Assembly: GCA_023265235.1 (NCBI GenBank) | Contig: JAHFUF010000069.1 | Span: forward strand, 1 to 12,323 | Direction of reading: 5' to 3' | Source: Blastocatellia bacterium | GTDB taxonomy: Bacteria > Acidobacteriota > Blastocatellia > Chloracidobacteriales > JADJPF01 | Length of the DNA stretch: 12,323 bases | In this document: one piece after another, positions 1-7,648 of the stretch | Layout of the letters: each line of letters opens with the position of its first letter | How positions within the stretch are numbered: the stretch's first letter is position 1 | Notes under the pieces: generated by a model | The model's input: only the letters and a program-made list of their open reading frames with translations | Database searches by the model: none | What the model was told of the DNA's origin: nothing | Made by a program: the position numbers and the translations under genes

Positions 1-3000
1 GAAAAAATAAATAAAAATTCAAATAAAATCCCTAGCATTGTTGCAGGAGAAAAAAGAGTAGTTAGTCGTAAGCTTTATCGTTCAGGTGATAGCGAATATT
101 TAATGAATGGCCATACTTGTCGATTACGTGATATTCAGGAGTTTTTTGCTGGTACAGGGTTAGGCGGAGCACAATATGCAATAATTGAACAAGGGCATAT
201 TGGACAAATTCTCTCTTCTAAACCACAAGAAAGAAGAGCATTAATTGAAGAAGCTGCTGGAATAACTAAATTCAAGGCAAAAAAACACTTAGCAGAATTA
301 AAACTAGAAGCAACAAAGCAAAACTTAACTCGCTTAAACGATATTTTGGCAGAAATAGAACACCAAGTTGCAACACTAAAAAAACAAGCAGCAAAGGCTA
401 GGCGATATCGACGCCTGCGCGAGCAAATAAGGTATTACTTAAAATATATTTTTGTTAATGAATATTATCGTCTCAAAGACCTTTTAGCTCTTGTTGAAAA
501 AAACTTAAACTTATTACAGGAAACAGATCAAACCCTACTAGACGATTTTACTAGCCAAAATATTAGCTATCGTAACAACCAACTAGAATTAGATAGATTT
601 ACAGAAACCCTAGAACAAGCTAGGAATTATTATAAAGACCTGCAAATTGAATCAGAACGTGCTAATAGCCGTATTATTCATCAAAGAGAACAACAAAAAG
701 AAATAGGTTTTAGAATCACAGAGTCAGAGCAAGAGTTACAAAATATTGCTCAAAAAAAAATACTAAATACTCAGGAAATATCAGAATATACGCAGCAAAT
801 AGAAAAAATAAACCTTGAGATAAATAACCTAGTAATAGAATTAAATACTCAAGAACATCTTTATCGCGATCATCAAACAAAACTACTAGCTTTAGAAACA
901 GAATTAGAGACACTCCAAAGCCAATTACTTTTAGAAGTAAGTAAAACCGAAAAGCTAAAAAACTTAAGACAACAATTATTAGACAATCAAACCCGCGCAG
1001 ATACAGAGAAACAGAACCTAAGCAATCAATTAATAAAGGCACAGGAACAAGTCTCTTTGTCTAAATCAGAACACGAGCAATTCCTTAGAGGTTTATCTCA
1101 GTGTGAAGATCGTATAGAGACTTTTTTAACACAATTAGATGAAGTTACTGAAGGATTACAAAGGGTAAAACAACGCACAATAGAAGCTCAAAAAAACTTA
1201 GATGATTTAGTACGACAGTATTCTAGAGCAGAAGACAGATTAAATTCCCTTAGCCAACTTAATGAAAAACAAGCTTATTTTAGCGACTCTGTACAAAAAT
1301 TACTTGGTAATAAAAAGGTACAAAAAGACTTTAATTTAATCGGCACCCTAGCAGATATACTAAATGTTGTTCCTAAAGATGAAGTTATTGTAGAACGTAT
1401 ATTAGGAGAAGTTTTACAAACAGTTTTAGTAAGTGATATTAGCGATGCAATTAATGCAAAAGATTGGTTAAATAAGCAAAAAGCAAGCCAAGTAAGTTTT
1501 TTACTTATTGATAATAAAGATCTTAGTAAAGATAAAGTAAAAACCAGTTATACTAGTACTGCGACTGATAACGATACAGTATTTTTATTAAACTTATTGG
1601 GATTAAGCGATAAATATAGTGTTTTGTTTAAACAAGTGTTTCCTGATTTAAGCACAGCAGTTGTGATTGACAATTTGTCTTTTGCTTTAGAGTTTTCTAG
1701 TGATAATCAAGATATATTAGTGTTTACTACAGAAGGTGAACAAATAAGAGCAGGTAGGTTGTTGACTACTTTTGGAGGTGCAGTTAGTAGCACTAATGTA
1801 CTACAGCTTAAGCGAGAAATAAAGGAGCTTGGCGACAACCTGATTAATTTAGAGGCAGAACAAACCAAAGCTAAGACTGAGCTAGCTAGGCGAAAAGAAA
1901 AAGAGTTAGGGTTAGAGCAGGAAAAAAAAGAAATAGACCTCTTACTACGTTCTGAGGAAAAGACTCTAGCCACACGTCGTGTGGAACTCTCACAAAGCAG
2001 TAAAGAACTAGAGCGAAATCAACAGCAAATAAAGTCAATTAACCTGCGACTTGAAGAAGTAGAAAAAGAAATAATAAACCTGGCACAAAAGCTTAGTTTA
2101 ACTTTTGAGGAAGTAACACAAGCAGAATGTTCTCGCCAAGAAACAGAGCACAAAGTTGAGCAAAAGAAAATAGAAATAGCTAAACTTAAACCTGATGTAG
2201 AAACAGCTAATCAAAGATTTTCACAACTCCTTACCATTAATGCAACCCAACAAGAACGCAAAAAGGCTTTTACTCAAGCTCTTAAAAAACTAGAAGATGA
2301 AAAAGAGCAGTTAATAAAACGTACTGAGCGGATTTCTTCTGATCTTATTCAGCTAAAAGGACGCAATGAAGAATTAAAAAATAGCCTTGTTGTTGCAGAA
2401 GACGTTGTTGGTAATTTAGAGAAAGAAATGTTAGTGGTAAAGAAAAATGTAGAAAAGGCAGAAAATAATCTAGTCAAAGCCCGCGAAGTAATAGTAAAAC
2501 AAGAAGAACTGCTTACTGATTTAAGAAGTCAAATTGCTGAAGTTAAAGAAAAAAAATCTAATGCCCAAATAGAAAACGCCCAACTACAAAGTGAGTTGCA
2601 ACATTTAGGACAAAATTGCTTAAATGAGCTTTCAGAAAATATTACAGAATTGGTAGCAAATATTGCTTCAATTAATAATGATTTAGAAGATAATCAACTA
2701 GTTACTGATGTTAATAATGCTCAGCAATTACTATTAGAAACTCGCAATAAACTTTCAGATTTAGGGCCAGTTAATATGATGGCATTAGAAGAACTTGATG
2801 AAGCTGAACAAAGGCAAACCTTTTTACAACAACAATATAAAGATATTCTAGTATCAATACATTCTACTGAAGAAGCTTTACGTGAGATTAAACTTAGGTC
2901 ACAAATTAAATTCCGAGAAGCTTTTCAAAAAATCAACATTAACTTCTCAGAAATATTCCAAGAACTTTTTGGAGGTGGTAGAGGTGAAATGAATTTAATT

Positions 3001-3354
3001 AACGAAGACGATGTTTTAGAAAGTGGTATTGATATAAATGCTCAACCTCCTGGTAAAAAGCTACAAAATATATTGCTTCTCTCAGGAGGAGAAAAAGCTA
3101 TGACGGCTTTAGCCTTGGTGCTAGGGATTTTTCGTTTTCGCCCTAGCCCTTTTTGTGTACTAGACGAGGTTGATGCTCCACTAGACGACATTAACATAGG
3201 ACGATTTACTGAAAAAATAAAACAAATGAGCGAGCAAACACAGTTTTTAGTAATCACTCATAGTAAACGTACTATGGAAGTGGCTTCCTCTATTTATGGG
3301 GTAACAATGCAAGACCCAGGCATTTCAAAATTAATTTCTGTGAGATTAGGGTAA
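1..3354 (+). CDS. smc: Chromosome segregation ATPase SMC (5'-truncated by the window edge)
   Basis: SMC is the core ATPase of the bacterial condensin (with ScpA and ScpB), which loads on DNA and extrudes or aligns chromosome arms. The frame is open from base 1 and reads into the window without a stop. The text around 60-290 (RKLYRSG, CRLRDIQ, IIEQGHIGQIL, ERRALIEEAAGI) is the SMC N-lobe, so the ATG at 103 is internal and about 100 N-terminal residues, including Walker A, lie upstream. Long coiled coils run at about 290-1330 and 1800-2870. Between them lies the hinge (about 1330-1795), ending near the RLLTTFGGA stretch. The C-terminal ATPase lobe has the ABC signature LSGGEKAM (S-G-G-E at 3082-3093), Walker B with DEVDAPLDD (from 3163) and the H-loop His at 3259-3261. 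The total length would be about 1200 residues, normal for the family. The stop is TAA, 10 bases from the convergent coaE stop. The identification is firm; the start is not visible. Confidence 0.97.
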   Translation, partial: EKINKNSNKIPSIVAGEKRVVSRKLYRSGDSEYLMNGHTCRLRDIQEFFAGTGLGGAQYAIIEQGHIGQILSSKPQERRALIEEAAGITKFKAKKHLAELKLEATKQNLTRLNDILAEIEHQVATLKKQAAKARRYRRLREQIRYYLKYIFVNEYYRLKDLLALVEKNLNLLQETDQTLLDDFTSQNISYRNNQLELDRFTETLEQARNYYKDLQIESERANSRIIHQREQQKEIGFRITESEQELQNIAQKKILNTQEISEYTQQIEKINLEINNLVIELNTQEHLYRDHQTKLLALETELETLQSQLLLEVSKTEKLKNLRQQLLDNQTRADTEKQNLSNQLIKAQEQVSLSKSEHEQFLRGLSQCEDRIETFLTQLDEVTEGLQRVKQRTIEAQKNLDDLVRQYSRAEDRLNSLSQLNEKQAYFSDSVQKLLGNKKVQKDFNLIGTLADILNVVPKDEVIVERILGEVLQTVLVSDISDAINAKDWLNKQKASQVSFLLIDNKDLSKDKVKTSYTSTATDNDTVFLLNLLGLSDKYSVLFKQVFPDLSTAVVIDNLSFALEFSSDNQDILVFTTEGEQIRAGRLLTTFGGAVSSTNVLQLKREIKELGDNLINLEAEQTKAKTELARRKEKELGLEQEKKEIDLLLRSEEKTLATRRVELSQSSKELERNQQQIKSINLRLEEVEKEIINLAQKLSLTFEEVTQAECSRQETEHKVEQKKIEIAKLKPDVETANQRFSQLLTINATQQERKKAFTQALKKLEDEKEQLIKRTERISSDLIQLKGRNEELKNSLVVAEDVVGNLEKEMLVVKKNVEKAENNLVKAREVIVKQEELLTDLRSQIAEVKEKKSNAQIENAQLQSELQHLGQNCLNELSENITELVANIASINNDLEDNQLVTDVNNAQQLLLETRNKLSDLGPVNMMALEELDEAEQRQTFLQQQYKDILVSIHSTEEALREIKLRSQIKFREAFQKININFSEIFQELFGGGRGEMNLINEDDVLESGIDINAQPPGKKLQNILLLSGGEKAMTALALVLGIFRFRPSPFCVLDEVDAPLDDINIGRFTEKIKQMSEQTQFLVITHSKRTMEVASSIYGVTMQDPGISKLISVRLG

Positions 3355-3364
3355 TAATGTCTAA

Positions 3365-3988
3365 TTAAAAAGGGGAGTTATGCAAGGTCGCCAAAGCTCG
3401 TAATTCTTGATAGACTTCCCTAACTCTTTTGTCTGTTTGTTCATAACTACTAGAAGTATCAATTTCTATATCAGCATAACGGCGTTTTTCCTCTGTAGGC
3501 ATTTGTGTTTTGATTCGTACTTCTGCTTGGTCACGGGAAAAACCATTCCGTTTTATTACTCTTTCAATTTGAGTTTCTTGGTCACAAAAAACCACAATTA
3601 ATTTGTCAAAGCGTTTATAACTGCCAGTTTCAATCATTAAAGCCGCATCCATTATTACAATTGCCTGTGGATCTTTAGCCAGTACTTCTAACATTAATTT
3701 GTTTTGCTCATCAATAATAATTGGGTGAAGTAGTTCATTTAACTTTTCTCTTTTTGTTTTGTCATTAAAAATAATTTGTCCTAGTTGAGCGCGATCTATA
3801 GTGCCATCGCTATTAAGTATTTCTTGACCAAACTCGGCTACTACCTTTTCATAACCAAGTTTACCAGGGTTTACAACATCACGAGCAACTTGATCTGCAT
3901 CAAAAACATAACAGCCAAGTTGAGTAAATATCTTACATACATGGCTTTTGCCTACACCCATTCCACCTGTTAGCCCAACTTTTAACAT
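3365..3988 (-). CDS. coaE: Dephospho-CoA kinase
   Basis: CoaE performs the last step of coenzyme A synthesis in the cytoplasm, ATP-dependent phosphorylation of the ribose 3'-OH of dephospho-CoA. The 207-residue length is typical. The N-terminus reads LTGGMGVGKS, with the P-loop at residues 8-15 (Lys14, Ser15), followed by the family DAD motif at 30-32 (FDADQVAR). Further family marks are LHPI at 87-90 (His88, Pro89), the lid region around 142-163 with conserved Arg residues and the TQM stretch, and YADIEID at 171-177. It is the last gene of the minus-strand run, 22 bases after folD. The upstream AGGA is about 11 bases from the ATG, a long spacing, so translation may depend partly on coupling with folD. 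No intrinsic terminator is visible beyond its stop. The assignment is firm. Confidence 0.96.
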   Translation of the reverse strand: MLKVGLTGGMGVGKSHVCKIFTQLGCYVFDADQVARDVVNPGKLGYEKVVAEFGQEILNSDGTIDRAQLGQIIFNDKTKREKLNELLHPIIIDEQNKLMLEVLAKDPQAIVIMDAALMIETGSYKRFDKLIVVFCDQETQIERVIKRNGFSRDQAEVRIKTQMPTEEKRRYADIEIDTSSSYEQTDKRVREVYQELRALATLHNSPF

Positions 3989-4010
3989 AAGTGTTTTTTT
4001 CCTAAATAAA

Positions 4011-4931
4011 CTAAATAGCCCTACGTAACCTAGCAGCTTTAACAGTATTTTTCATTAACATAGCAATGGTAAGTGGCCCAACTCCGCCAGGAACAGGCGT
4101 AAGATAACCTGCTACAGTGTCACAAACTGGCTCAACATCACCTATCAAGGTGTAGCCTTTCTTTTCTAGTTCTGCTAAGCGGTTGGTGTAATCAGGAAAA
4201 TAGCGTAAGACTTCTGTTTCTTCGCTAAGCTTGTTAATTCCAACATCAATTACAATCGCGCCAAGTTTAATGTCTTCTGTAGTAACAAAAGCAGTACGCC
4301 CAATAGCAGCAATAATAATATCTGCTTCTTTGGTAATTTCTCGTAACTTAGGGGTTTTTGAATGGCAAATTGTAACCGTAGCATCAGCATGTGTTAGAAG
4401 TAGTGCCATTGGCAAGCCAACAATTCTGCTACGGCCTAAAACAACAGCCCGTTTACCTGCTACGCTCAAGTCATAACGCTTAAGTAGTTCCATAATACCA
4501 GCAGGTGTACAAGGAACAAAACCTGTTTGTTTTAAGGCTAGTCGCCCAACATTTTCTGTGTGGAATCCATCAACATCTTTACTAGGACTTATCGCAGCAA
4601 AAACCCTGTTAGCATCAATCTGTTTAGGCAAAGGCATTTGTACCAAAATTCCGTCTATTGTGTCTTTAGCATTAAGCTTAGTAATTAAAGCCAGTAGTTC
4701 TTCAGTAGTAGTGGTTTCTGCTAGAGTATGTTGTTCTGAATAAAGCCCCAAGGTTTCACAGGTTTTTACTTTGCTACCAACATAAACTTGAGAAGCAGGG
4801 TCACTACCAACAATTACTGCTGCTAATCCTGGTTTTATTTGGTGAGTCTCAAATAAAGCTTTTACTTCTGCTGCTACCTCTGATTTGATTTCTTTCGCAA
4901 CACTCAGACCATCCAACAACTTAGCGGACAT
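4011..4931 (-). CDS. folD: Bifunctional methylenetetrahydrofolate dehydrogenase / methenyltetrahydrofolate cyclohydrolase
   Basis: FolD interconverts 5,10-methylene-THF, 5,10-methenyl-THF and 10-formyl-THF (NADP-linked dehydrogenase plus cyclohydrolase), feeding purine synthesis and formyl-Met-tRNA. The catalytic set is complete: Tyr50 and Lys54 in SQVYVGSKVK, Gln98 in GILVQMPLP, and Asp121 in SKDVDGFH. The Rossmann half follows, with GRSRIVGLP at 166-174 binding the dinucleotide, then TICHSKT, AAIGR, VIDVGIN and the C-terminal signature TPVPGGVGPLTIAML (278-292). The protein has 306 residues, a little longer than the usual roughly 285. The extra length falls between VIDVGIN and IGDVEPV (about residues 234-262). 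The ATG is supported by an AGGAG eight bases upstream. It lies 58 bases after the FHA gene and 22 before coaE, consistent with co-transcription. Confidence 0.97.
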   Translation of the reverse strand: MSAKLLDGLSVAKEIKSEVAAEVKALFETHQIKPGLAAVIVGSDPASQVYVGSKVKTCETLGLYSEQHTLAETTTTEELLALITKLNAKDTIDGILVQMPLPKQIDANRVFAAISPSKDVDGFHTENVGRLALKQTGFVPCTPAGIMELLKRYDLSVAGKRAVVLGRSRIVGLPMALLLTHADATVTICHSKTPKLREITKEADIIIAAIGRTAFVTTEDIKLGAIVIDVGINKLSEETEVLRYFPDYTNRLAELEKKGYTLIGDVEPVCDTVAGYLTPVPGGVGPLTIAMLMKNTVKAARLRRAI

Positions 4932-4939
4932 AGAAACGT

Positions 4940-4944
4940 CTCCT
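4940..4944 (-). promoter_or_regulatory. Ribosome binding site of folD
   Basis: AGGAG on the minus strand, with eight bases to the folD ATG (complement of 4929-4931). It is the strongest Shine-Dalgarno match in the window and fixes the folD start. It is part of a longer sequence, CTTAAGnTCTAGGA, that recurs upstream of the preceding gene. Confidence 0.7.
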
Positions 4945-4954
4945 AGAGCTTAAG
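4941..4954 (-). promoter_or_regulatory. Leader motif CTTAAGCTCTAGGA before folD
   Basis: Second copy of the 14-base leader motif, 13 of 14 identical to the copy at 6361-6374. It lies in the 58-base gap between the FHA gene and folD and includes part of the folD ribosome binding site. Unlike the other copy, it does not overlap a stop codon, so the CTTAAG is not simply a shared coding end. Confidence 0.4.
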
Positions 4955-4989
4955 TAAGCATTTGTAACCTAAATGACAGGACATTATGG

Positions 4990-6354
4990 TTAAGTATATG
5001 TTACTTCTTTAATTTGTTTTGTATCAAGGAATTCTTTTATCAAAAAGTAAGTGGTGTAATAACAACAAGGCAATGCATCTACTAGTTCGATTATTGTCAC
5101 AGGTCGCTCTAGTAATAAGCGATACATTGCATCTACAGCTAGAGACAAACTAGGATTACTAGTAGTAAGAGTAGAGCGGTTTAACTGAAACGCTGTGGTT
5201 TGCTCTGGCAAGATATTACGCAATTTATTTAACTCATCTTGAAGTTGTACGGCTTCTATCACTAAGTTCATTGCAGGCCGCCAAATAACTTCATTTTCAG
5301 GGCGAGACTCCATTTTTATACCTTGTTCAAAAGAAAATGAGCCGTTTAATTCTGCTTGAAAAAGCTGAAAAAAAGCCTCTTCGCCAGAAAGCTGCCCTGA
5401 CCATGCATAACGCACTTGGCCTTCTTCTAAATAAACCTGTCCAATTGGATAAGCACCAATCGAAGTACTCCAAGCCATTGAACGAATCAACCCACGACCA
5501 ACAGAAAAAATTATTAAGAGTCCTGATTCTTTTGTGTTTATCAAAGTTTGGATTACTGTTGCCAAGTCAAAGTAAAACAAACTACCTTGTAACTTATTTT
5601 TAGTTTGCAAAGACAGTTTTTTATAACTTCGGTTTAGATATTTAGCAAAAGTCATAACCATATGCTCAGCAAAATCTGGGTTGCTACGTATCATTTCTTT
5701 TAATTTTTCTGCTGAGATTTGAAAGATTTCTGCCCCTTCTGGAACACGTGCTTCAGAAAAATGTGGCTCACCAATTAAAGCTGTGGTTTCTCCTAGTGCT
5801 TGTCCTGGGCCAATATAATTAATTGTTATTTGGCTACTGTCTTCTTCCTTAGGTGAGCGTAGTTCAACAATACCATTTTGGATTACATAAAGCTTATTAG
5901 ATATTTCACCTACTCGAAATAATACACTTCCGGTAGGATAGCTTTCTATTTGTCCACGTCGAAAGACTCTTTGTAGTAATTCTAAGGACATATCCTTAAA
6001 CATTGGTGTAGTGCGAAGAAAATCAATTTCTTCATCTAGAGATTCAATAAAATTAACTTGAAAAGAAATACCATTTAACCCAAAACTAACCTGATCTCCC
6101 TCCAAAAGCACTCTTTCCCTAACAGGTTCGCCATTTACAAAAGTACCATTACGACTACTTAGATCGTAGATAGTAAAATTGCCATCTTCAAGGTGAAACT
6201 CTGCATGCATACGTGAAGCTAGGCGATGTAGCCCTTGTTCATCCTGTAGGAGTAAGTCGCTAGAAATCGCTCGACCTACTTTAATTACTGGTAGGGAAAA
6301 CTCTTCCATTGAGCCTCGCATACTACCAGTAAGATGTGTAAATCGCACTTTCAT
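4990..6354 (-). CDS. FHA - cNMP-binding fold - DUF4388 signalling protein
   Basis: A 454-residue soluble protein with no signal peptide or membrane segment. Domain 1 (about residues 3-102) is a forkhead-associated domain, which binds phosphothreonine peptides. Its key residues are present: Gly27-Arg28, Ser47-Arg48 with His50, Ser67-Arg68-Asn69-Gly70-Thr71, and Asn74-Gly75. Domain 2 (about 108-245) is a Crp-like cyclic-nucleotide-binding fold with YPTGSVLFRVGE, GLY/Phe-type beta turns and GxxLGETTAL. Domain 3 (about 255-345) matches DUF4388 (PATAN-like), starting LQGSLFYFDL and ending NGSFSFEQG. The C-terminal 55 residues (400-454) look helical and winged-helix-like, which is inference. In domain 2 the usual PRSAT contact is replaced by PHFSE at 197-201, so cAMP or cGMP binding is doubtful. 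An AGGAA five bases upstream supports the start. The gene starts 15 bases after the E1 alpha stop. A signalling adaptor role is likely; the ligand and partner are unknown. Confidence 0.88.
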   Translation of the reverse strand: MKVRFTHLTGSMRGSMEEFSLPVIKVGRAISSDLLLQDEQGLHRLASRMHAEFHLEDGNFTIYDLSSRNGTFVNGEPVRERVLLEGDQVSFGLNGISFQVNFIESLDEEIDFLRTTPMFKDMSLELLQRVFRRGQIESYPTGSVLFRVGEISNKLYVIQNGIVELRSPKEEDSSQITINYIGPGQALGETTALIGEPHFSEARVPEGAEIFQISAEKLKEMIRSNPDFAEHMVMTFAKYLNRSYKKLSLQTKNKLQGSLFYFDLATVIQTLINTKESGLLIIFSVGRGLIRSMAWSTSIGAYPIGQVYLEEGQVRYAWSGQLSGEEAFFQLFQAELNGSFSFEQGIKMESRPENEVIWRPAMNLVIEAVQLQDELNKLRNILPEQTTAFQLNRSTLTTSNPSLSLAVDAMYRLLLERPVTIIELVDALPCCYYTTYFLIKEFLDTKQIKEVTYT

Positions 6355-6360
6355 AAGCTT

Positions 6361-6374
6361 TCCTAGATCTTAAG
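6361..6374 (-). promoter_or_regulatory. Leader motif CTTAAGATCTAGGA with the FHA-gene ribosome binding site
   Basis: On the minus strand the 15-base junction between E1 alpha and the FHA gene lies inside CTTAAGATCTAGGA. It contains the E1 alpha stop (TAA in CTTAAG) and the Shine-Dalgarno AGGAA (6360-6364). The same 14-mer with one change (CTTAAGCTCTAGGA) lies at 4941-4954, directly before folD. The ribosome-binding part is expected. The shared CTTAAG part is not explained. Confidence 0.45.
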
Positions 6375-7524
6375 CATAAACCCCAATTATAGTACTTTCT
6401 GGATGTGGTTGGCGTGTTTTTTTGCTGATTAAGGCTTCATCGGCGGCTTGGTCAACCTCCACTATAACCTTTTCCTCAATAGTATCTAACACTTTTTGAT
6501 TATTTTCTTTTAGTTTTTTCTTATTACGAGCAACATTATCTTGAGCTAAATTCTTTCCACATTCAATTAGATAAGTTTCATAGCAACCAATAGGATCACG
6601 TTTTCCCCAATATTCAAATAATTCTTTAGAAAAAGTGTTTCTTGCTTCTAGCTCATCGTGAGTAGCATGTCCTCCCATTCGGAAAGTTTCTGCTATTAAT
6701 AAAACTGGGCCTTGTCCACTGCGTGCCCTGTCAACAGCTAATTTGGTGGCAGCATAAGCATCTAAGACATTATTACCATCAAAAGCCCACCCAGCAATAC
6801 CATAACATTCAGGCCAATCACGAAAATCCCCACGGTGATTTTGCTCAAGTCGTGTTCCTAGGGCTACTTGGTTATTTTGAATTATTCCCACAAAAGGTAA
6901 GTTTTGTACGCCAGCAAAATTGATTGCTTCATGAAAGACTCCTGTTTTTGTTGAGCCATCACCTATCCAGGTAATTACAACTCTAGGTTCTTTACGTAAC
7001 TTAAAATTAAGGGCTACTCCACCACAAACAGCTACAATATCACCAACTTGACTAATAGGAGCCATTACCCCATCAGCTAAACTTCCAATATGTAAATCTC
7101 TGCCTTGAGTAGGAGAATCTTCTGTCGCCAGATATCCACGAAACATTGACTGTAAGCTCATTCCCATTTCATGACAAGCACCAGCATTACGAATCATTGG
7201 AGCAACAAAGTCTGTACGATAGCCATCTTTCCACATACGCCTATCTAAAGCATATACACTACCAATTGTAGCTGCTTCTTCGCCTGTTCCAAGCCATGCT
7301 TTAGAAATTACACCTAATTTTACCCAACGTTTTAAGGCAATATCATGTAAACGATTACGTAGCATACCTTCATACATTGCTAAGAGCGTTTTAACATCTA
7401 GCGTCTCAACAATTTTTTTACGATTAGGATCAGCTATAAAAGTATCGCGATAGGCTTTCATCACACTTTCATCTGTTTTCCAGCTAACATATTCTGGTGG
7501 ATCATAAGCAGGATATCGTTTCAT
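6370..7524 (-). CDS. Thiamine-diphosphate-dependent 2-oxoacid dehydrogenase, E1 component alpha subunit
   Basis: Alpha subunit of a heterotetrameric E1 of the pyruvate, branched-chain 2-oxoacid or acetoin dehydrogenase type, which decarboxylates a 2-oxoacid on ThDP and passes the acyl group to a lipoyl E2. The 384-residue length fits. The ThDP/Mg2+ motif is intact: GDG at 188-190, then TGVFHEAINFAGVQNLP, closing with Asn217-Asn218. Other family marks are GTGEEA (79-84), GRDLH (141-145) and the active-site loop RMGGHATHDE (282-291) with His286. An AGGTC-type site (GAGG at 7532-7535) six bases from the ATG supports the start. No beta subunit, E2 or E3 lies within the window, so the substrate cannot be read from context. 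The branched-chain type is plausible, but pyruvate and acetoin remain open. It is first in the minus-strand run and probably sets that operon's transcription. Confidence 0.9.
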   Translation of the reverse strand: MKRYPAYDPPEYVSWKTDESVMKAYRDTFIADPNRKKIVETLDVKTLLAMYEGMLRNRLHDIALKRWVKLGVISKAWLGTGEEAATIGSVYALDRRMWKDGYRTDFVAPMIRNAGACHEMGMSLQSMFRGYLATEDSPTQGRDLHIGSLADGVMAPISQVGDIVAVCGGVALNFKLRKEPRVVITWIGDGSTKTGVFHEAINFAGVQNLPFVGIIQNNQVALGTRLEQNHRGDFRDWPECYGIAGWAFDGNNVLDAYAATKLAVDRARSGQGPVLLIAETFRMGGHATHDELEARNTFSKELFEYWGKRDPIGCYETYLIECGKNLAQDNVARNKKKLKENNQKVLDTIEEKVIVEVDQAADEALISKKTRQPHPESTIIGVYA

Positions 7525-7569
7525 TAAAAGACCTCACAAAATGTTTATAAGTTTCTGTTAGGGTTGCCC

Positions 7570-7599
7570 ATTATCTATAAAGTAATTGGCTTATGGTAA
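7570..7599 (-). promoter_or_regulatory. Candidate sigma-70-type promoter for the E1 alpha operon
   Basis: On the minus strand TTACCA (4 of 6 to TTGACA) is followed after 18 bases by GATAAT (5 of 6 to TATAAT). Transcription would start near 7563, giving a leader of about 40 bases that contains the E1 alpha ribosome binding site. Such matches are common in AT-rich DNA, so this is a prediction from sequence and position only. Confidence 0.4.
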
Positions 7600-7648
7600 G
7601 ACGGCAATTTTAGCAGAAACGGTTAACTACTAATAATCACAAGTGCAG

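Noticed and set aside
103..105. ATG at 103 as the true smc start
   Set aside because: The in-frame codons from base 1 encode conserved SMC N-lobe sequence (KLYRSGDSEYL) and continue past the window edge.
716..1973. Open frames on the minus strand inside smc (716-1042 and 1707-1973)
   Set aside because: They lie wholly within a firmly identified SMC coiled-coil coding region, and their translations are low-complexity Leu/Phe/Ser-rich text typical of antisense frames.
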